Assembly (NCBI RefSeq): GCF_943913055.1
Contig: NZ_CALTWS010000001.1
Location: forward strand, 1 to 39,737
Direction: 5' to 3'
Length of the DNA: 39,737 bases
Source of the DNA: an uncultured Brevundimonas sp.
GTDB lineage: Bacteria; Pseudomonadota; Alphaproteobacteria; Caulobacterales; Caulobacteraceae
Below are positions 16,975-25,311 of the stretch, one piece after another; within the stretch, counting starts at the first letter, position 1, and each line of letters begins with the position of its first letter. The notes under the pieces are model-generated. The model was not told the origin of the DNA, ran no database searches, and was given only the letters and a program-made list of their open reading frames with translations. Made by a program: the position numbers and the translations under genes.

Positions 16975-16998
16975 GGGGCCGGCCGTTCGGCCAGCCCC
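16975..16998. terminator. Strong GC hairpin between two minus-strand genes
   Basis: On the minus strand GGGGCTGGCC-GAAC-GGCCGGCCCC forms a 10-bp stem (one G-T pair) closed by a four-base loop. It lies between the small secreted-protein gene and the TMEM43-like gene. No T-run follows, so it may attenuate or protect RNA rather than terminate. Confidence 0.4.
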
Positions 16999-17010
16999 GC
17001 TGGACCGTCG

Positions 17011-17466
17011 TCAGGGCGTTTCGGTGATCAGAAGCGTGGCGGACGATGTCCCGCCGCCGAAGGTGCCGATCCAGACGTCATAGGTGCCGCTCTGGGGACG
17101 GTTGAAACGCACCTCGGCGTCCCCGTCGCCATAGCTGTCGTCATCACAGGACCAGCTGCCGTCTGGGCCGTTGATGATCAGGGTCGTGTCCGACGACGAC
17201 AGGGTGCGGAAAACCAGGGGCAGGCTGCCAGCCGAATAGCTGACCTCGAAATCGGGGGCCTCGCTGATCATGCCGGTGCAGGAACCGGGCAGGGCACCAC
17301 CATTCACCGAGCCACCGGCGGTGACCTGCACGCGGTAGGGATCGGGCGTGAAGCCCGAGCGCAGATTGATCTCGCCGTAGTTGGCGGTCAGCCCGGCGTT
17401 CTGGGCGGCAACCGGGCCAGCCACCAGCGTGGCCAGAGCGGCAATAAGAGCGACTTTCCTCATCAT
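17011..17466 (-). CDS. Small secreted beta-rich protein, PPC-like
   Basis: 151 aa with a Sec signal (MRKVALIAALATLVAGPVAA, cut before QNAGL); ATG 17463, one codon in, is an equal candidate. The mature part has a repeated-strand look similar to the bacterial pre-peptidase C-terminal (PPC) fold: DTTLIINGPDGSWSCDDD, AEVRFNRPQSGTYDVWIGTF and SATLLIT. Two cysteines (SCTGM and WSCDD) could form a disulfide. It has no catalytic residues I can identify. Similar short proteins occur free-standing in Caulobacterales; the role is unknown. Confidence 0.75.
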   Translation of the reverse strand: MMRKVALIAALATLVAGPVAAQNAGLTANYGEINLRSGFTPDPYRVQVTAGGSVNGGALPGSCTGMISEAPDFEVSYSAGSLPLVFRTLSSSDTTLIINGPDGSWSCDDDSYGDGDAEVRFNRPQSGTYDVWIGTFGGGTSSATLLITETP

Positions 17467-17530
17467 GCATCCTCAGCAAGTTTCATGGAGCGACGTTATG
17501 TCGACTGTGGCTTTCATAGGACGCAGCTTG

Positions 17531-17561
17531 GCCATATGGCTACCGCCACGTATATGGCGGT
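17531..17561. promoter_or_regulatory. Palindromic motifs upstream of the two-component operon
   Basis: GCCATATGGC (17531-17540) is a perfect 10-bp palindrome. ACCGCCA-CGTATA-TGGCGGT (17542-17561) has 7-bp arms around a 6-bp spacer. They lie about 92 bp before the histidine kinase start in the 186-bp divergent gap, a good place for a NarL/LuxR-type response-regulator site and autoregulation. That regulator's real site is unknown. Confidence 0.45.
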
Positions 17562-17652
17562 CGTCGAACGGTGCTCGATGGGCCTTTAACGGCTGTCGCT
17601 GGGACCAAGAGCCAGCCAGGATTTGAATGTCGAGCGCAGCTAGGGGGAGCGC

Positions 17653-19542
17653 ATGGCCGAAACCACGGATCGTCTGAGGCGGCTGGCGCGGTTCGCCATC
17701 ACCGTGATCGTGGTACAGGCCGTCTTCTGGTTTGCGGTCTATCAGCCGTTTCTGGCCACTCCGCCTTCCCGCGATCTCGACAGGATCGCGTTGACCGATC
17801 CGCGGGTCGCCGCGTTGGAAGTGCCTTCCCTCGAGGCGGCCCAGGGGGTGGCGCATACCCCTGTGACCCTGCCGCATACTCTGTGTTGCGAGCCCGTCTA
17901 TGCCTCGCTGCAGATGGACTTCGATCTGGATGCCGTACCGGCACGCGGACTGGGCATGCTGACCTATCATCAGGTCGACAACATGCTGGTAGCTGTGAAC
18001 GGGTCGATCGTGGTCGCTGACGGCAGTTTGAAATTCGGGCGGCAGACCTTTCAGGGCCAGCAGGGCAAGGTCGTCCGCATCCCGTCGGGACTTCTGAGGG
18101 CCGGCTCCAATACCGTTAGCTACGTGATCGTGCGTGACGGCTATCCCTATACCGATCTGTATCCGCCGATCCTCGCTCCGATCGAGCAGGTCCAGCCCTG
18201 GGCCGCCCGCAGGCTCTGGCAGCAGGGCGACTATTTCCTGATCGCGGGTTGGACCACCTTTCTTTTGGGGCTGTTCGCCGTCCTCCTGATCTGGCGCGCC
18301 GAGAACCGGCTGTTCGCCGCCTGGCTAGCCACGGTGTGCTTCACCTGGACTGGCCCGGCAGCCTACGCCCTCGTTCTGGATCAGCCGATCGGTGGAACGC
18401 TGCGGATGGTCCTCTTCTTCGGCTTGAACAGCCTGCTGTCGGCGTCATTGCTGGGTTTCGTGGATACCTGGACGCAGCGGCCTTCACGCGGCCTGCAACT
18501 GGCCGTGCTGGCCTCCTGGCTGGTGTTTGTCCTCATCAGCATCTTCTGGCTGATCTATCGACCCATGCCAGAGGGGTTCGACGTGCCGGCCCAGATCTGG
18601 AGCTGGTATACGACAGCGATCGGGATCGGGGTGGTGGCGCGCCTGGGCTGGCACGCATTCCGCTCAGACGAAAACCGGCTCGTGGAAGCGGCGCTGATGA
18701 GCATCATCGCGGTCTGCATCGTTCTGGACGCGCTGGGCGAACATCTGGGTCTGAACACCGGGCAGTACGTCGTCCAGTCTGCGCCGGTTCTGCTGTTCCT
18801 GCTGATCGTCGCTTTCGTTCAGCGGAACTTTCGCCTCTTTCAGTCGACGGTCAGCCTCAACACCTACCTGTCGGAAACGCTTGCAACGCGTGAGGCAGAG
18901 CTGGCCGAGGCGCGTGCCCGTGAAACCGAGCTGGCACGACAGCAGGCGCATCTGGAAGAGCGGCGCCGCATCATGCGCGACATGCATGACGGCCTGGGCA
19001 GTCAGCTGATGGGCATGCTGCTCGCGGCACGGCGAGGCAAGGTCGATGCGACCTCGATGGCCGAGGGCCTCCAGTCGGTCATCGACGAGATGCGTCTGAT
19101 GATCGACTCGATGGATTCCGTGGGGGAATCTCTCGCGTCCGCCCTGACCACCTTCCAGGAGCGCTCTCGGCCTCTGGTCGAGCGTGCAGGATTCAGCTTT
19201 GCCTGGACGACCTTGCTCAACACACCCCTGCCGGACTATCCGCCCCGGGCGGTGCTTCAGGTCTTTCGCATCCTGCAAGAGGCCGTCACGAATGCGCTCA
19301 AGCATTCGGGTGGGGACCGTATCGAGATCGTGTTGGCACCCGAGCCTGACGGCGGCGTCCGCCTGTCGATCAGTGACAACGGACCTCATGGGCTGGATGA
19401 CGCCGGCAAGTCCGGACACGGGCTGCGAAACATGCAGTCGCGAGCCGCCGCCATCGGAGCCAGCCTCCACAGCAACCGCGACGCCAGTCGCACGACGATC
19501 GTGCTGGTTCTGCCGCGCAATCCCGATCAGGACAGGCCATGA
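17653..19542 (+). CDS. NarL-type membrane sensor histidine kinase
   Basis: 629 aa. One N-terminal membrane helix (about residues 13-33) leads into a periplasmic region to about residue 190 with a jelly-roll-like sugar-binding look (LPHTLCCEPVYASL, YHQVDNMLVAVNG). About six or seven membrane helices follow (residues 195-390), a 7TMR-DISM-like layout. A coiled coil (residues 408-438) connects to the kinase. The phosphoacceptor is His445 in RRIMRDMHDGLGSQLMGM, the HisKA_3 type. The ATPase part has the N-box EAVTNALKHSGG, SISDNGP and GHGLRNMQSRA. AGGGGGAG precedes the ATG. It overlaps the response regulator by 4 bp (ATGA). The signal is unknown. Confidence 0.92.
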   Translation: MAETTDRLRRLARFAITVIVVQAVFWFAVYQPFLATPPSRDLDRIALTDPRVAALEVPSLEAAQGVAHTPVTLPHTLCCEPVYASLQMDFDLDAVPARGLGMLTYHQVDNMLVAVNGSIVVADGSLKFGRQTFQGQQGKVVRIPSGLLRAGSNTVSYVIVRDGYPYTDLYPPILAPIEQVQPWAARRLWQQGDYFLIAGWTTFLLGLFAVLLIWRAENRLFAAWLATVCFTWTGPAAYALVLDQPIGGTLRMVLFFGLNSLLSASLLGFVDTWTQRPSRGLQLAVLASWLVFVLISIFWLIYRPMPEGFDVPAQIWSWYTTAIGIGVVARLGWHAFRSDENRLVEAALMSIIAVCIVLDALGEHLGLNTGQYVVQSAPVLLFLLIVAFVQRNFRLFQSTVSLNTYLSETLATREAELAEARARETELARQQAHLEERRRIMRDMHDGLGSQLMGMLLAARRGKVDATSMAEGLQSVIDEMRLMIDSMDSVGESLASALTTFQERSRPLVERAGFSFAWTTLLNTPLPDYPPRAVLQVFRILQEAVTNALKHSGGDRIEIVLAPEPDGGVRLSISDNGPHGLDDAGKSGHGLRNMQSRAAAIGASLHSNRDASRTTIVLVLPRNPDQDRP

Positions 19543-20192
19543 CCGAGCCCAGGCGCATTGCCCTGCTCGAAGACGACGTGAACGTCGCCGCCCACTTCGT
19601 CGACATCATCGACAGCGACCCGGGTCTGGTGCTGGACACCCAGGCCGGCTCCATCGCACAGGCGCAAACCATTCTGGAGCGGAAGGTCGATCTGGTCCTG
19701 ACCGACATCGGCCTGCCTGACGGCAGCGGTCTGGATTTCATCAGGACCCTGAAGAGCGCTCAGGATTGCAAGATCCTGGTGGTGACCGCCTTCGGAGATC
19801 GCGACACCGTGGTGGCCGCCCTCCGGGCAGGTGCCGACGGCTATCTGCTCAAGGACAGTACGTTGGAAACCATTCTGGACGGGATCCATGTGACCCTGAT
19901 GGGCGGTGCGCCGATCAGTGCATCGGCTGCCGTCTACCTGCTGGACCGGCTGCGTCAGTCGGACGCCGAAGAAACACCTCCGGCCGTCGCGGCAGAGAGC
20001 CTGACGCGCCGGGAGGTCGAACTCCTGACTGTCTTCGCTCGGGGTCAGAGCTACAAGGAAGCCGCCCGCTCGCTAGGCATATCGCCCCTGACGGTCGGCA
20101 ATCACGTCAAGGCCATCTATCGCAAGCTGGAGGTCACCTCTCGCGGCGAGGCCGTCTATGTCGCCATGCGCCGGGGGCAGCTTCAGCTCTGA
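19539..20192 (+). CDS. NarL/LuxR family DNA-binding response regulator
   Basis: 217 aa. The receiver domain has the acidic pair in LLEDDVN, the phosphorylation site Asp56 in LVLTDIGLPDGSG, and the conserved Thr and Lys in VVTAFG and LLKDST. The C-terminal LuxR helix-turn-helix is ESLTRREVELLTVFARGQSY followed by SLGISPLTVGNHVKAIYRKL. It is translationally coupled to the kinase gene and so is its cognate partner. It ends 7 bp from the convergent DUF1190 gene. Targets cannot be deduced beyond the palindromes upstream of its own operon. Confidence 0.93.
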   Translation: MTEPRRIALLEDDVNVAAHFVDIIDSDPGLVLDTQAGSIAQAQTILERKVDLVLTDIGLPDGSGLDFIRTLKSAQDCKILVVTAFGDRDTVVAALRAGADGYLLKDSTLETILDGIHVTLMGGAPISASAAVYLLDRLRQSDAEETPPAVAAESLTRREVELLTVFARGQSYKEAARSLGISPLTVGNHVKAIYRKLEVTSRGEAVYVAMRRGQLQL

Positions 20193-20199
20193 AGCGCCG

Positions 20200-20820
20200 T
20201 CAGCCGCCGTAACCGCGACCGCCGCCACCAAAACCGCCGCGCGACACCACGGTGGTGCGATTCTGGACCCGGCTGGGGGCCTGACGCGCCTCGGGCGTAT
20301 GGTCCCGGGCATTGGTGATCGTCCGGCCGGTGCGGTAGTCGCGGCTGAGGTAGCCACCGCCATAGCCGTTGGAATACTGACCGTCGCGGTCGCGATATAG
20401 GGGGCCACCACCACGATAGCCGCCGCCGTTCAGCAACTGGCCGATGATGAAGCCGGTGGCCAGGGGGCCGAAGAAGGAGCCGCCGCCATTGTTGTTCAGC
20501 GGGCGACACTGATCAGGGCCCCACTGACCCTCGCACTCGGACTGGGTCGCATAGCGGGGCGAGCTTTCGGCGGCGACGCGCTGGGCCTCGGCATAGGCGG
20601 CGTCGCATTCCGCGTCGGGAATGTCGTTGGCCGCCTGGCATTCCGCGACCGAGGTATAGGCCAGCGCCGGCACGGGCTCGGGCACCGACCGCTGGGGCGA
20701 TCCGCAGGCGGCCACGGAGAAGCTGACCGTCGCCATCAGGCTGGAGACATGCAGTGTCCGGGAGCGCTTCAGGCGGCGCATGGTCGATGTTGGGGAGGGG
20801 GTCTGGATGTCGTCGGTCAT
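20200..20820 (-). CDS. DUF1190 (YgiB/YjfM-like) lipoprotein-type protein
   Basis: 206 aa. The family signature is the N-terminal RRLKRSRTLHVSSLMATVSFSVAACG, a signal that ends in a lipobox-like VAACG. It is followed by the YTSVAECQAANDIPDAECDAAY and SECEGQWGPDQCRP cysteine motifs and a Gly/Tyr-rich low-complexity tail (residues 135-206). DUF1190 genes accompany DUF350, DUF2491, PspA and a YjfC ATP-grasp enzyme in the E. coli yjf locus, as they do here. It is the last gene of the leftward arm, 7 bp after DUF350. Function unknown. Confidence 0.85.
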   Translation of the reverse strand: MTDDIQTPSPTSTMRRLKRSRTLHVSSLMATVSFSVAACGSPQRSVPEPVPALAYTSVAECQAANDIPDAECDAAYAEAQRVAAESSPRYATQSECEGQWGPDQCRPLNNNGGGSFFGPLATGFIIGQLLNGGGYRGGGPLYRDRDGQYSNGYGGGYLSRDYRTGRTITNARDHTPEARQAPSRVQNRTTVVSRGGFGGGGRGYGG

Positions 20821-20827
20821 CGTGGCC

Positions 20828-21241
20828 TCACGCCGTCATGCAGGCGGCGTTGAGCAGGCCCACGCCGATGGAGATGGAGCCCAGATAGATGCCAGCCGCC
20901 AACTCGCCCGCCTCGATCCGCGCGGCCAGCCCGCGATAGACCAGGCGGCTGACGACAATGAAGGCCACGATCTGGATCACGCCGGCCAGCACGGCCCAGA
21001 GCGCGAATTCCATCAGGCTGACCGTCTGGGACAGGGCCGAGGCCAGCGGCAGGACGAAGCCGATCAGTGCCCCACCCAGCGACACGGCGGCGGCGGTGTT
21101 ACCCTGCCGGATCAGGCTGCTCTCATGATAGGGCGTGACCAGCTGGTAGATGAATTTGAACGCCACGAAAAAGGCCACAGCCGCGGCAAAGGCGATGATG
21201 AAGGCGGTGGCCCCCGTCTGAAATGCGAACCAGTCGAACAT
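20828..21241 (-). CDS. DUF350 family membrane protein (YjfL-like)
   Basis: 137 aa with four membrane helices: FIIAFAAAVAFFVAFKFIY, AAAVSLGGALIGFVLPLASA, FALWAVLAGVIQIVAFIVVS, and GIYLGSISIGVGLLNAACMT. The pattern of small residues and the loop with SLIRQGNTAAAVSLGGALIG are typical of the DUF350 family. It lies between DUF2491 (24 bp) and DUF1190 (7 bp), all leftward, so it is one unit of the yjf-type cluster. Confidence 0.9.
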   Translation of the reverse strand: MFDWFAFQTGATAFIIAFAAAVAFFVAFKFIYQLVTPYHESSLIRQGNTAAAVSLGGALIGFVLPLASALSQTVSLMEFALWAVLAGVIQIVAFIVVSRLVYRGLAARIEAGELAAGIYLGSISIGVGLLNAACMTA

Positions 21242-21265
21242 TCTATCCCCAGTGTCTGTGCGCGA

Positions 21266-21928
21266 TCAGGCGCGGAACTCGGCCATTTCCAGCGGAATGC
21301 CGATCATGATTTCATGTGTGACGTCGCCGACGATGTCGTCCTGGTCGTGCGGTTCCATTTCCAGCGCCATCATCAGCTCACGCCCGCCTGACAGGTCGCG
21401 TGCATACAGCATGCAGGTCTGGAAGATGCGGCTGTAGGGCACAGTCGCCGCCCGGTCGTCGAACAGGGATTCCCACAGCTCCACCGGCGGCTGGATCGCA
21501 TCGCTCTCGGCGAACCAGAAGCGGGGATAGGCGGGAAGGTCCTCGGCCGCGCCGTCGAACACCGGGGCCGACAGTCGGTCGCGCCACATCCGCCGCTCGC
21601 GCTGTCCTGGCGGATAGGCCGAGGTCCAGGGGATGAACAGGGTGAAGTCATAGGCCCCCTGACCATCGGCGCTGTCGCTCATGGCCTGCAGCATCACATG
21701 GTCGTCGGTATAGAAGCGGTGCACATGCTGGCCGCCGTCCAGGACGACCCGCCCCTGGGCCGTGATCTCCAGCGCGTCGCGATCCAGCTTGAACTGGGTC
21801 TCATCGCCCAGCCGCTCCCACGCCAGCGGATCCAACGAGACGGTCCGACCCACCGTGATATTGCGCACCTCGGCCAGGGTGGCCGCGGGCGGGGTCTTGT
21901 CGCCGGCACCGAACAGTCGCTTGAACAT
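21266..21928 (-). CDS. DUF2491 family protein (YjfK-like)
   Basis: 220 aa. I start at ATG 21928 (MFKRLFGAGDKTPP), since that is the family-like N-terminus; the frame is open to 21994 without added conserved sequence. Soluble, no signal peptide. Recognisable parts are the NITVGRTVSLDPLAWERLGD start, AQGRVVLDGGQHVHRFYTDDHVMLQA, and the end LMMALEMEPHDQDDIVGDVTHEIMIGIPLEMAEF. It is the first gene of the leftward arm of the yjf-type cluster. The function is not known. Confidence 0.85.
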   Translation of the reverse strand: MFKRLFGAGDKTPPAATLAEVRNITVGRTVSLDPLAWERLGDETQFKLDRDALEITAQGRVVLDGGQHVHRFYTDDHVMLQAMSDSADGQGAYDFTLFIPWTSAYPPGQRERRMWRDRLSAPVFDGAAEDLPAYPRFWFAESDAIQPPVELWESLFDDRAATVPYSRIFQTCMLYARDLSGGRELMMALEMEPHDQDDIVGDVTHEIMIGIPLEMAEFRA

Positions 21929-21982
21929 CGCTTCGTCTCTGGTCCGTTGCCGCCGCGCATGCAAGCCTGACCGGACCATCAT

Positions 21983-22011
21983 CAGCATCGCCACGCTCTG
22001 GCCAATGTCAA
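21983..22011 (-). promoter_or_regulatory. Candidate leftward promoter of the yjf-type arm
   Basis: A perfect TTGACA (minus strand, 22006-22011) and a weak ATGCTG -10-like hexamer (21983-21988) are 17 bp apart, 55 bp before the DUF2491 start, in the 110-bp divergent gap. A direct repeat GTTACGCGTTAC at about 22020-22031 lies beside it, next to the start of the rightward arm. Confidence 0.4.
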
Positions 22012-22038
22012 CCGTTCCTGTTACGCGTTACATGAAAC

Positions 22039-22719
22039 ATGCGTAATCAACCCTCGAAACCCTTGCCCTCGGCGAACGATCGTATACGTGCTTGGCGCAA
22101 GGCCCGGCGTGAAGCGGGCATGGTCAAGCTGGAGTTCTGGGTGCCCGAGCCCGCGCGAGAGGATGTGAAGGCGGCGGTCCACGCCATCGTCACCGAGTCG
22201 ACACGCGGACCTGAGATCGTTCGTCGCCCGCGTCGCAACCCTTTCCCCGATCCTTCTGGAGTGAACCATCCCATGGATGCTGTGATCGAAACGTCCTGGA
22301 CCGTACCGGCCATCAAGACCGCGTTGGAGAGTTCCGACCTGGTCCGCGAGGGCGAGATGACCCTACGGGTGCTGGAGGGGGCCGAGCCCGTCCTTCTGGC
22401 GACAATGAACGAATATGGCGACCTGCCCGTCTATCTGTCGGTTGGCGGAGCCCAGATCGTCTGTTCGGTGCTGCTGTGGCCCGTTTCCGAACAGAAGGAC
22501 GCAGACCGGTTCAACGCCTTCCTGCTGAAGGCCCAGCGGGTGGTGCCCCTGTCGAACTTCGCCATCACCACGGTGGATGGCCAGGACGTCTATGAGCTGA
22601 TGGGCGAGCTGTCGTGCAAGACGACGCTTCAGACCATATTGATCGAACTGCGCACCTTGGCCGAGAACGCGATCGACGCCACCGAACTGCGCGAAACCTT
22701 CGGCGCCGACGCGGCCTGA
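22039..22719 (+). CDS. DUF2170 family protein (YjfI-like) with extra N-terminal region
   Basis: 226 aa. Residues 1-75 are basic (RIRAWRKARREAGMVKLEFWVP, AREDVKAAVHAI) and resemble a small regulator such as a ribbon-helix-helix protein. Residues 80-226 are the DUF2170 domain seen alone in E. coli YjfI (MDAVIETSWTVPAIKTAL, MNEYGDLPVYLSVGGAQIVC, LLKAQRVVPLSNFAI). It is the first gene of the rightward arm, 15 bp before pspA. It could control the cluster as well as act in it; that is inferred from the basic N-terminus. Confidence 0.82.
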   Translation: MRNQPSKPLPSANDRIRAWRKARREAGMVKLEFWVPEPAREDVKAAVHAIVTESTRGPEIVRRPRRNPFPDPSGVNHPMDAVIETSWTVPAIKTALESSDLVREGEMTLRVLEGAEPVLLATMNEYGDLPVYLSVGGAQIVCSVLLWPVSEQKDADRFNAFLLKAQRVVPLSNFAITTVDGQDVYELMGELSCKTTLQTILIELRTLAENAIDATELRETFGADAA

Positions 22720-22734
22720 ACCGGGAGAGAAACC

Positions 22735-23481
22735 ATGTCCATGCTCGCCAAACTGTCGGCCCTGTTCCGCGGCACCGCCCATGAAGCGGGCCAGCAGGTC
22801 GTCGATGCCAATGCCCTGAAGATCCTGGATCAGGAAATCCGCGACGCCGACAATGCGCAAGGGAAAGCGCGCGACGATCTGGCCGGTCTGGTCGCGCGCC
22901 GCCGCATGGCCGAGAACGAGCTCAAGAGCTTCGGCGAGCAGATTGCCAAATATGAAAACTCCGTCCGCGCCGCCCTGGCGCAAGGCAAGGAGGATCTGGC
23001 GCGCGAGGTCGCGGTCCGGATCGCCGAGCTGGAGCAGCAGATCGGCGAGCGCGAGCCGATGATCGCCGGCATGAAGGAGGCCGAGATCCGCCTGCGCACC
23101 GCCATCGCCCAGACGGACCAGAAGATCGAGACGCTGCGTCGCGAGATCGACATCGTTAAGGTCAATGACTCGGTCCAGAAGGCCCAGACGTCCGTCGCCC
23201 TGCAGTCGGCCGGAGCTCATTCCCGCATCGGTTCGGCCGCCGACAGCCTGGCGCGCATCAAGCAGCGCCAGGCCGTCAACGAGGAGCGCCTGCGCGCCGG
23301 CCAGGAACTGGAGGACAAGCGCACCGGAGCGGACCTGGACGCCAAGCTCAAGGAGGCCGGCATCCTGCCGGGTCATTCGTCCGCCGACGACGTCTTGGCC
23401 CGCCTGTCCGCCCCCAAGGAGGTGCAGGTGGTGACGCCGTTGATCCAGCAAGGCGAGGCTGTGGACCGGGACAAGGCCTGA
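22735..23481 (+). CDS. PspA/IM30 family protein (YjfJ-like)
   Basis: 248 aa, nearly all coiled coil, with the PspA-type amphipathic start MLAKLSALFRGTAHEAGQQ, then DANALKILDQEIRDADNAQGKA and long heptad repeats (residues 30-220). PspA/IM30 proteins line the inner face of the membrane and respond to membrane stress. It has GGGAGAG 6 bp before its ATG and is followed 3 bp later by the ATP-grasp gene. It is the PspA paralogue of the yjf-type cluster, not the core pspABC stress operon, none of which is seen here. Confidence 0.92.
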   Translation: MSMLAKLSALFRGTAHEAGQQVVDANALKILDQEIRDADNAQGKARDDLAGLVARRRMAENELKSFGEQIAKYENSVRAALAQGKEDLAREVAVRIAELEQQIGEREPMIAGMKEAEIRLRTAIAQTDQKIETLRREIDIVKVNDSVQKAQTSVALQSAGAHSRIGSAADSLARIKQRQAVNEERLRAGQELEDKRTGADLDAKLKEAGILPGHSSADDVLARLSAPKEVQVVTPLIQQGEAVDRDKA

Positions 23482-23484
23482 CCC

Positions 23485-24648
23485 TTGGAACGCCTGAAGT
23501 TCGACCCGCGCCCCGATTGGCAGGCCCGCGCCGACAGCCTGGGCTTCACCTGGCACCATGTGTCCGGTGAGCAGTACTGGGACGAAACCGCCGCCTATGC
23601 CTTTTCGATGCAGCAGGTCGAGGAGGATCTGGAGGCCCCGACCGAGGCCCTGCACGCCATGTGCCTGGATCTGGTCGACGAGGTGGTCAAATCCGAGCGG
23701 CTGATGGCCGACCTCGATATCCCCGAGGCCATGCGGGACTATGTCGCCGACAGCTGGAAACGGGGCGAGCCGTCGCTGTATGGCCGGTTCGACTTCTTTT
23801 ACGACGGCACCGGCCCGGCCAAGCTGTATGAATACAATGCCGACACTCCGACCTCGGTCTATGAGACGGCGGTGTTCCAGTGGCTGTGGCTGGAAGACCA
23901 GATCGCATCAGGCGTGCTGCCCGCCGCAACCGACCAGTTCAACAGCCTGCACGAGAAACTGGTCGCGCGTTTCCGCACCATCTTCCCCGATGGCGGCTTC
24001 ATGCATTTCTCGTCGGAGCCGGACTTCGTCGAGGATCGCCAGACCGTGCAGTTCCTGGAGGATCTGGCCAAGCAAGCCGGGCTGGATCCGCAATTCGTGG
24101 CCCTGGGCGACATCGGGCTGAATGCAGACGGGCGGTTCGTCGATCACGAGAACTGGCTGATCGGGGCGCTATTCAAACTCTATCCGTGGGAACAAATGCT
24201 GCGCGACGATTATGCGCGGCCCTTGCCGACGGCCGAGGTGACGGTGCTGGAACCGGCGTGGAAGAGCCTGATCTCCAACAAGGGCATCCTGCCCCTGCTG
24301 TGGGAGCGGCATCCCGGCCACCCCAACCTGCTGGAAGCCTATTTCGAGAGCGATCCGGCTCATGCGCGGCTGGGCGGGTCCTACGTCCGCAAGCCTCTGT
24401 TCTCGCGCGAGGGGGCCAATGTCGAACTGGTCGAGGGCGGCGTCGCCGACCCGGTTCTGGACGGCGGCTATGGTGACGGCATCCACATCCGCCAGGCCCT
24501 TCGCCCGCCCGCGCGGTTCGACGACAACCACGTCATCGTCGGCTCATGGGTCGTCGGCAACGAGGCCGCCGGTATCGGCCTGCGCGAGGACGAGACGCGC
24601 GTCACCCGCAACACCTCGCGCTTCCTGCCGCACTTCATCCGGGACTGA
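23485..24648 (+). CDS. YjfC/glutathionylspermidine synthase-like ATP-grasp ligase
   Basis: 387 aa with only the synthetase (ATP-grasp) domain; no N-terminal amidase domain as in E. coli Gsp. The start is TTG 23485 (MERLKFDPRPDWQARADSLG), 3 bp after pspA. Family marks are SLYGRFDFFYDGTGPAKLYEYNADTP (in two runs), FMHFSSEPDFVEDRQTVQFL, ENWLIGALFKLYPWEQML, KGILPLLWERHPGHPNLLEA and KPLFSREGANVEL. The family joins an amine or amino acid to a carboxyl group using ATP. Comparative genomics has proposed that such stand-alone enzymes modify peptides or proteins. The nucleophile substrate is unknown. Confidence 0.9.
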   Translation: MERLKFDPRPDWQARADSLGFTWHHVSGEQYWDETAAYAFSMQQVEEDLEAPTEALHAMCLDLVDEVVKSERLMADLDIPEAMRDYVADSWKRGEPSLYGRFDFFYDGTGPAKLYEYNADTPTSVYETAVFQWLWLEDQIASGVLPAATDQFNSLHEKLVARFRTIFPDGGFMHFSSEPDFVEDRQTVQFLEDLAKQAGLDPQFVALGDIGLNADGRFVDHENWLIGALFKLYPWEQMLRDDYARPLPTAEVTVLEPAWKSLISNKGILPLLWERHPGHPNLLEAYFESDPAHARLGGSYVRKPLFSREGANVELVEGGVADPVLDGGYGDGIHIRQALRPPARFDDNHVIVGSWVVGNEAAGIGLREDETRVTRNTSRFLPHFIRD

Positions 24649-24690
24649 GCGCGTGCCGACCACCGTCCTTGCCCGTACGACGGATACTGA

Positions 24691-25170
24691 ATGCCCGACG
24701 CGCCGCCCCTGATCGTCACCGCCGCGCTGGACGAGGGGTCCTTCGCCTGGTTCGACGACCTGCGTCAGGCACACTTCCCGCGCCATCGAAACCAGGTGCC
24801 TGCTCACGTGACGCTGTTTCATGCCCTGCCTGGCCAGAATGAGCGGGAGATCGTCGGCATCCTCAGGGCGGCCTGCCAGCAGCGGCGACCGTTTCCGATC
24901 GATGTGCGGGGACCATGGTCGCTGGGTCGTGGTGTCGCCTATCGACTGGCCTCGCCCGATCTCGAGGCTCTCCGAAGCGAACTCGCCGACGTCTTCGGGC
25001 CCTGGCTGACGCGTCAGGACCAGGCCCCTTATCGGCCCCACATCACGGTTCAGAACAAGGTCGAACCCGACGACGCCCGAACCTTGCTGGAGCATCTCCA
25101 GCAGACATTCGAGCCGTTCGACATCCTGGCCGAAGGCTTGCTGCTCTGGCGCTATCTGGGCGGCCCCTGA
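24691..25170 (+). CDS. 2'-5' RNA ligase family (2H phosphoesterase) protein
   Basis: 159 aa with two HxT motifs: HVTLFH (His39, Thr41) and HITVQN (His117, Thr119), the catalytic pair of 2H phosphoesterases. These act on 2',3'-cyclic or 2'-5' phosphodiester ends of RNA. The spacing of the motifs and the RNQVPAHVTLFHALPG segment match the bacterial 2'-5' RNA ligase-like group. It starts 42 bp after the ATP-grasp gene and is the last chromosomal gene before the island. A role linked to tRNA is not shown. Confidence 0.88.
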   Translation: MPDAPPLIVTAALDEGSFAWFDDLRQAHFPRHRNQVPAHVTLFHALPGQNEREIVGILRAACQQRRPFPIDVRGPWSLGRGVAYRLASPDLEALRSELADVFGPWLTRQDQAPYRPHITVQNKVEPDDARTLLEHLQQTFEPFDILAEGLLLWRYLGGP

Positions 25171-25311
25171 GCCCTGGTCGATCGCTTCGACTTCGACGCA
25201 GCCTGAGGTTAGACATTGCGGAAGATTGCCGCCGCACATGACTTCTGCCCCGTCGCGCACGTCAACCGCTTGCTCGGCTGCCTGCTCGATCAATATGCAG
25301 GAAGTCGACGA

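Noticed and set aside
24544..25293. 249-codon minus-strand frame over the RNA ligase
   Set aside because: Mostly antisense of the 2H phosphoesterase gene, whose HxT motifs are clear. The part beyond 25170 has no recognised domain.
25171..25311. A gene between the RNA ligase and the tRNA fragment
   Set aside because: No frame of useful length with a ribosome site is visible, and no repeat. Left unassigned.
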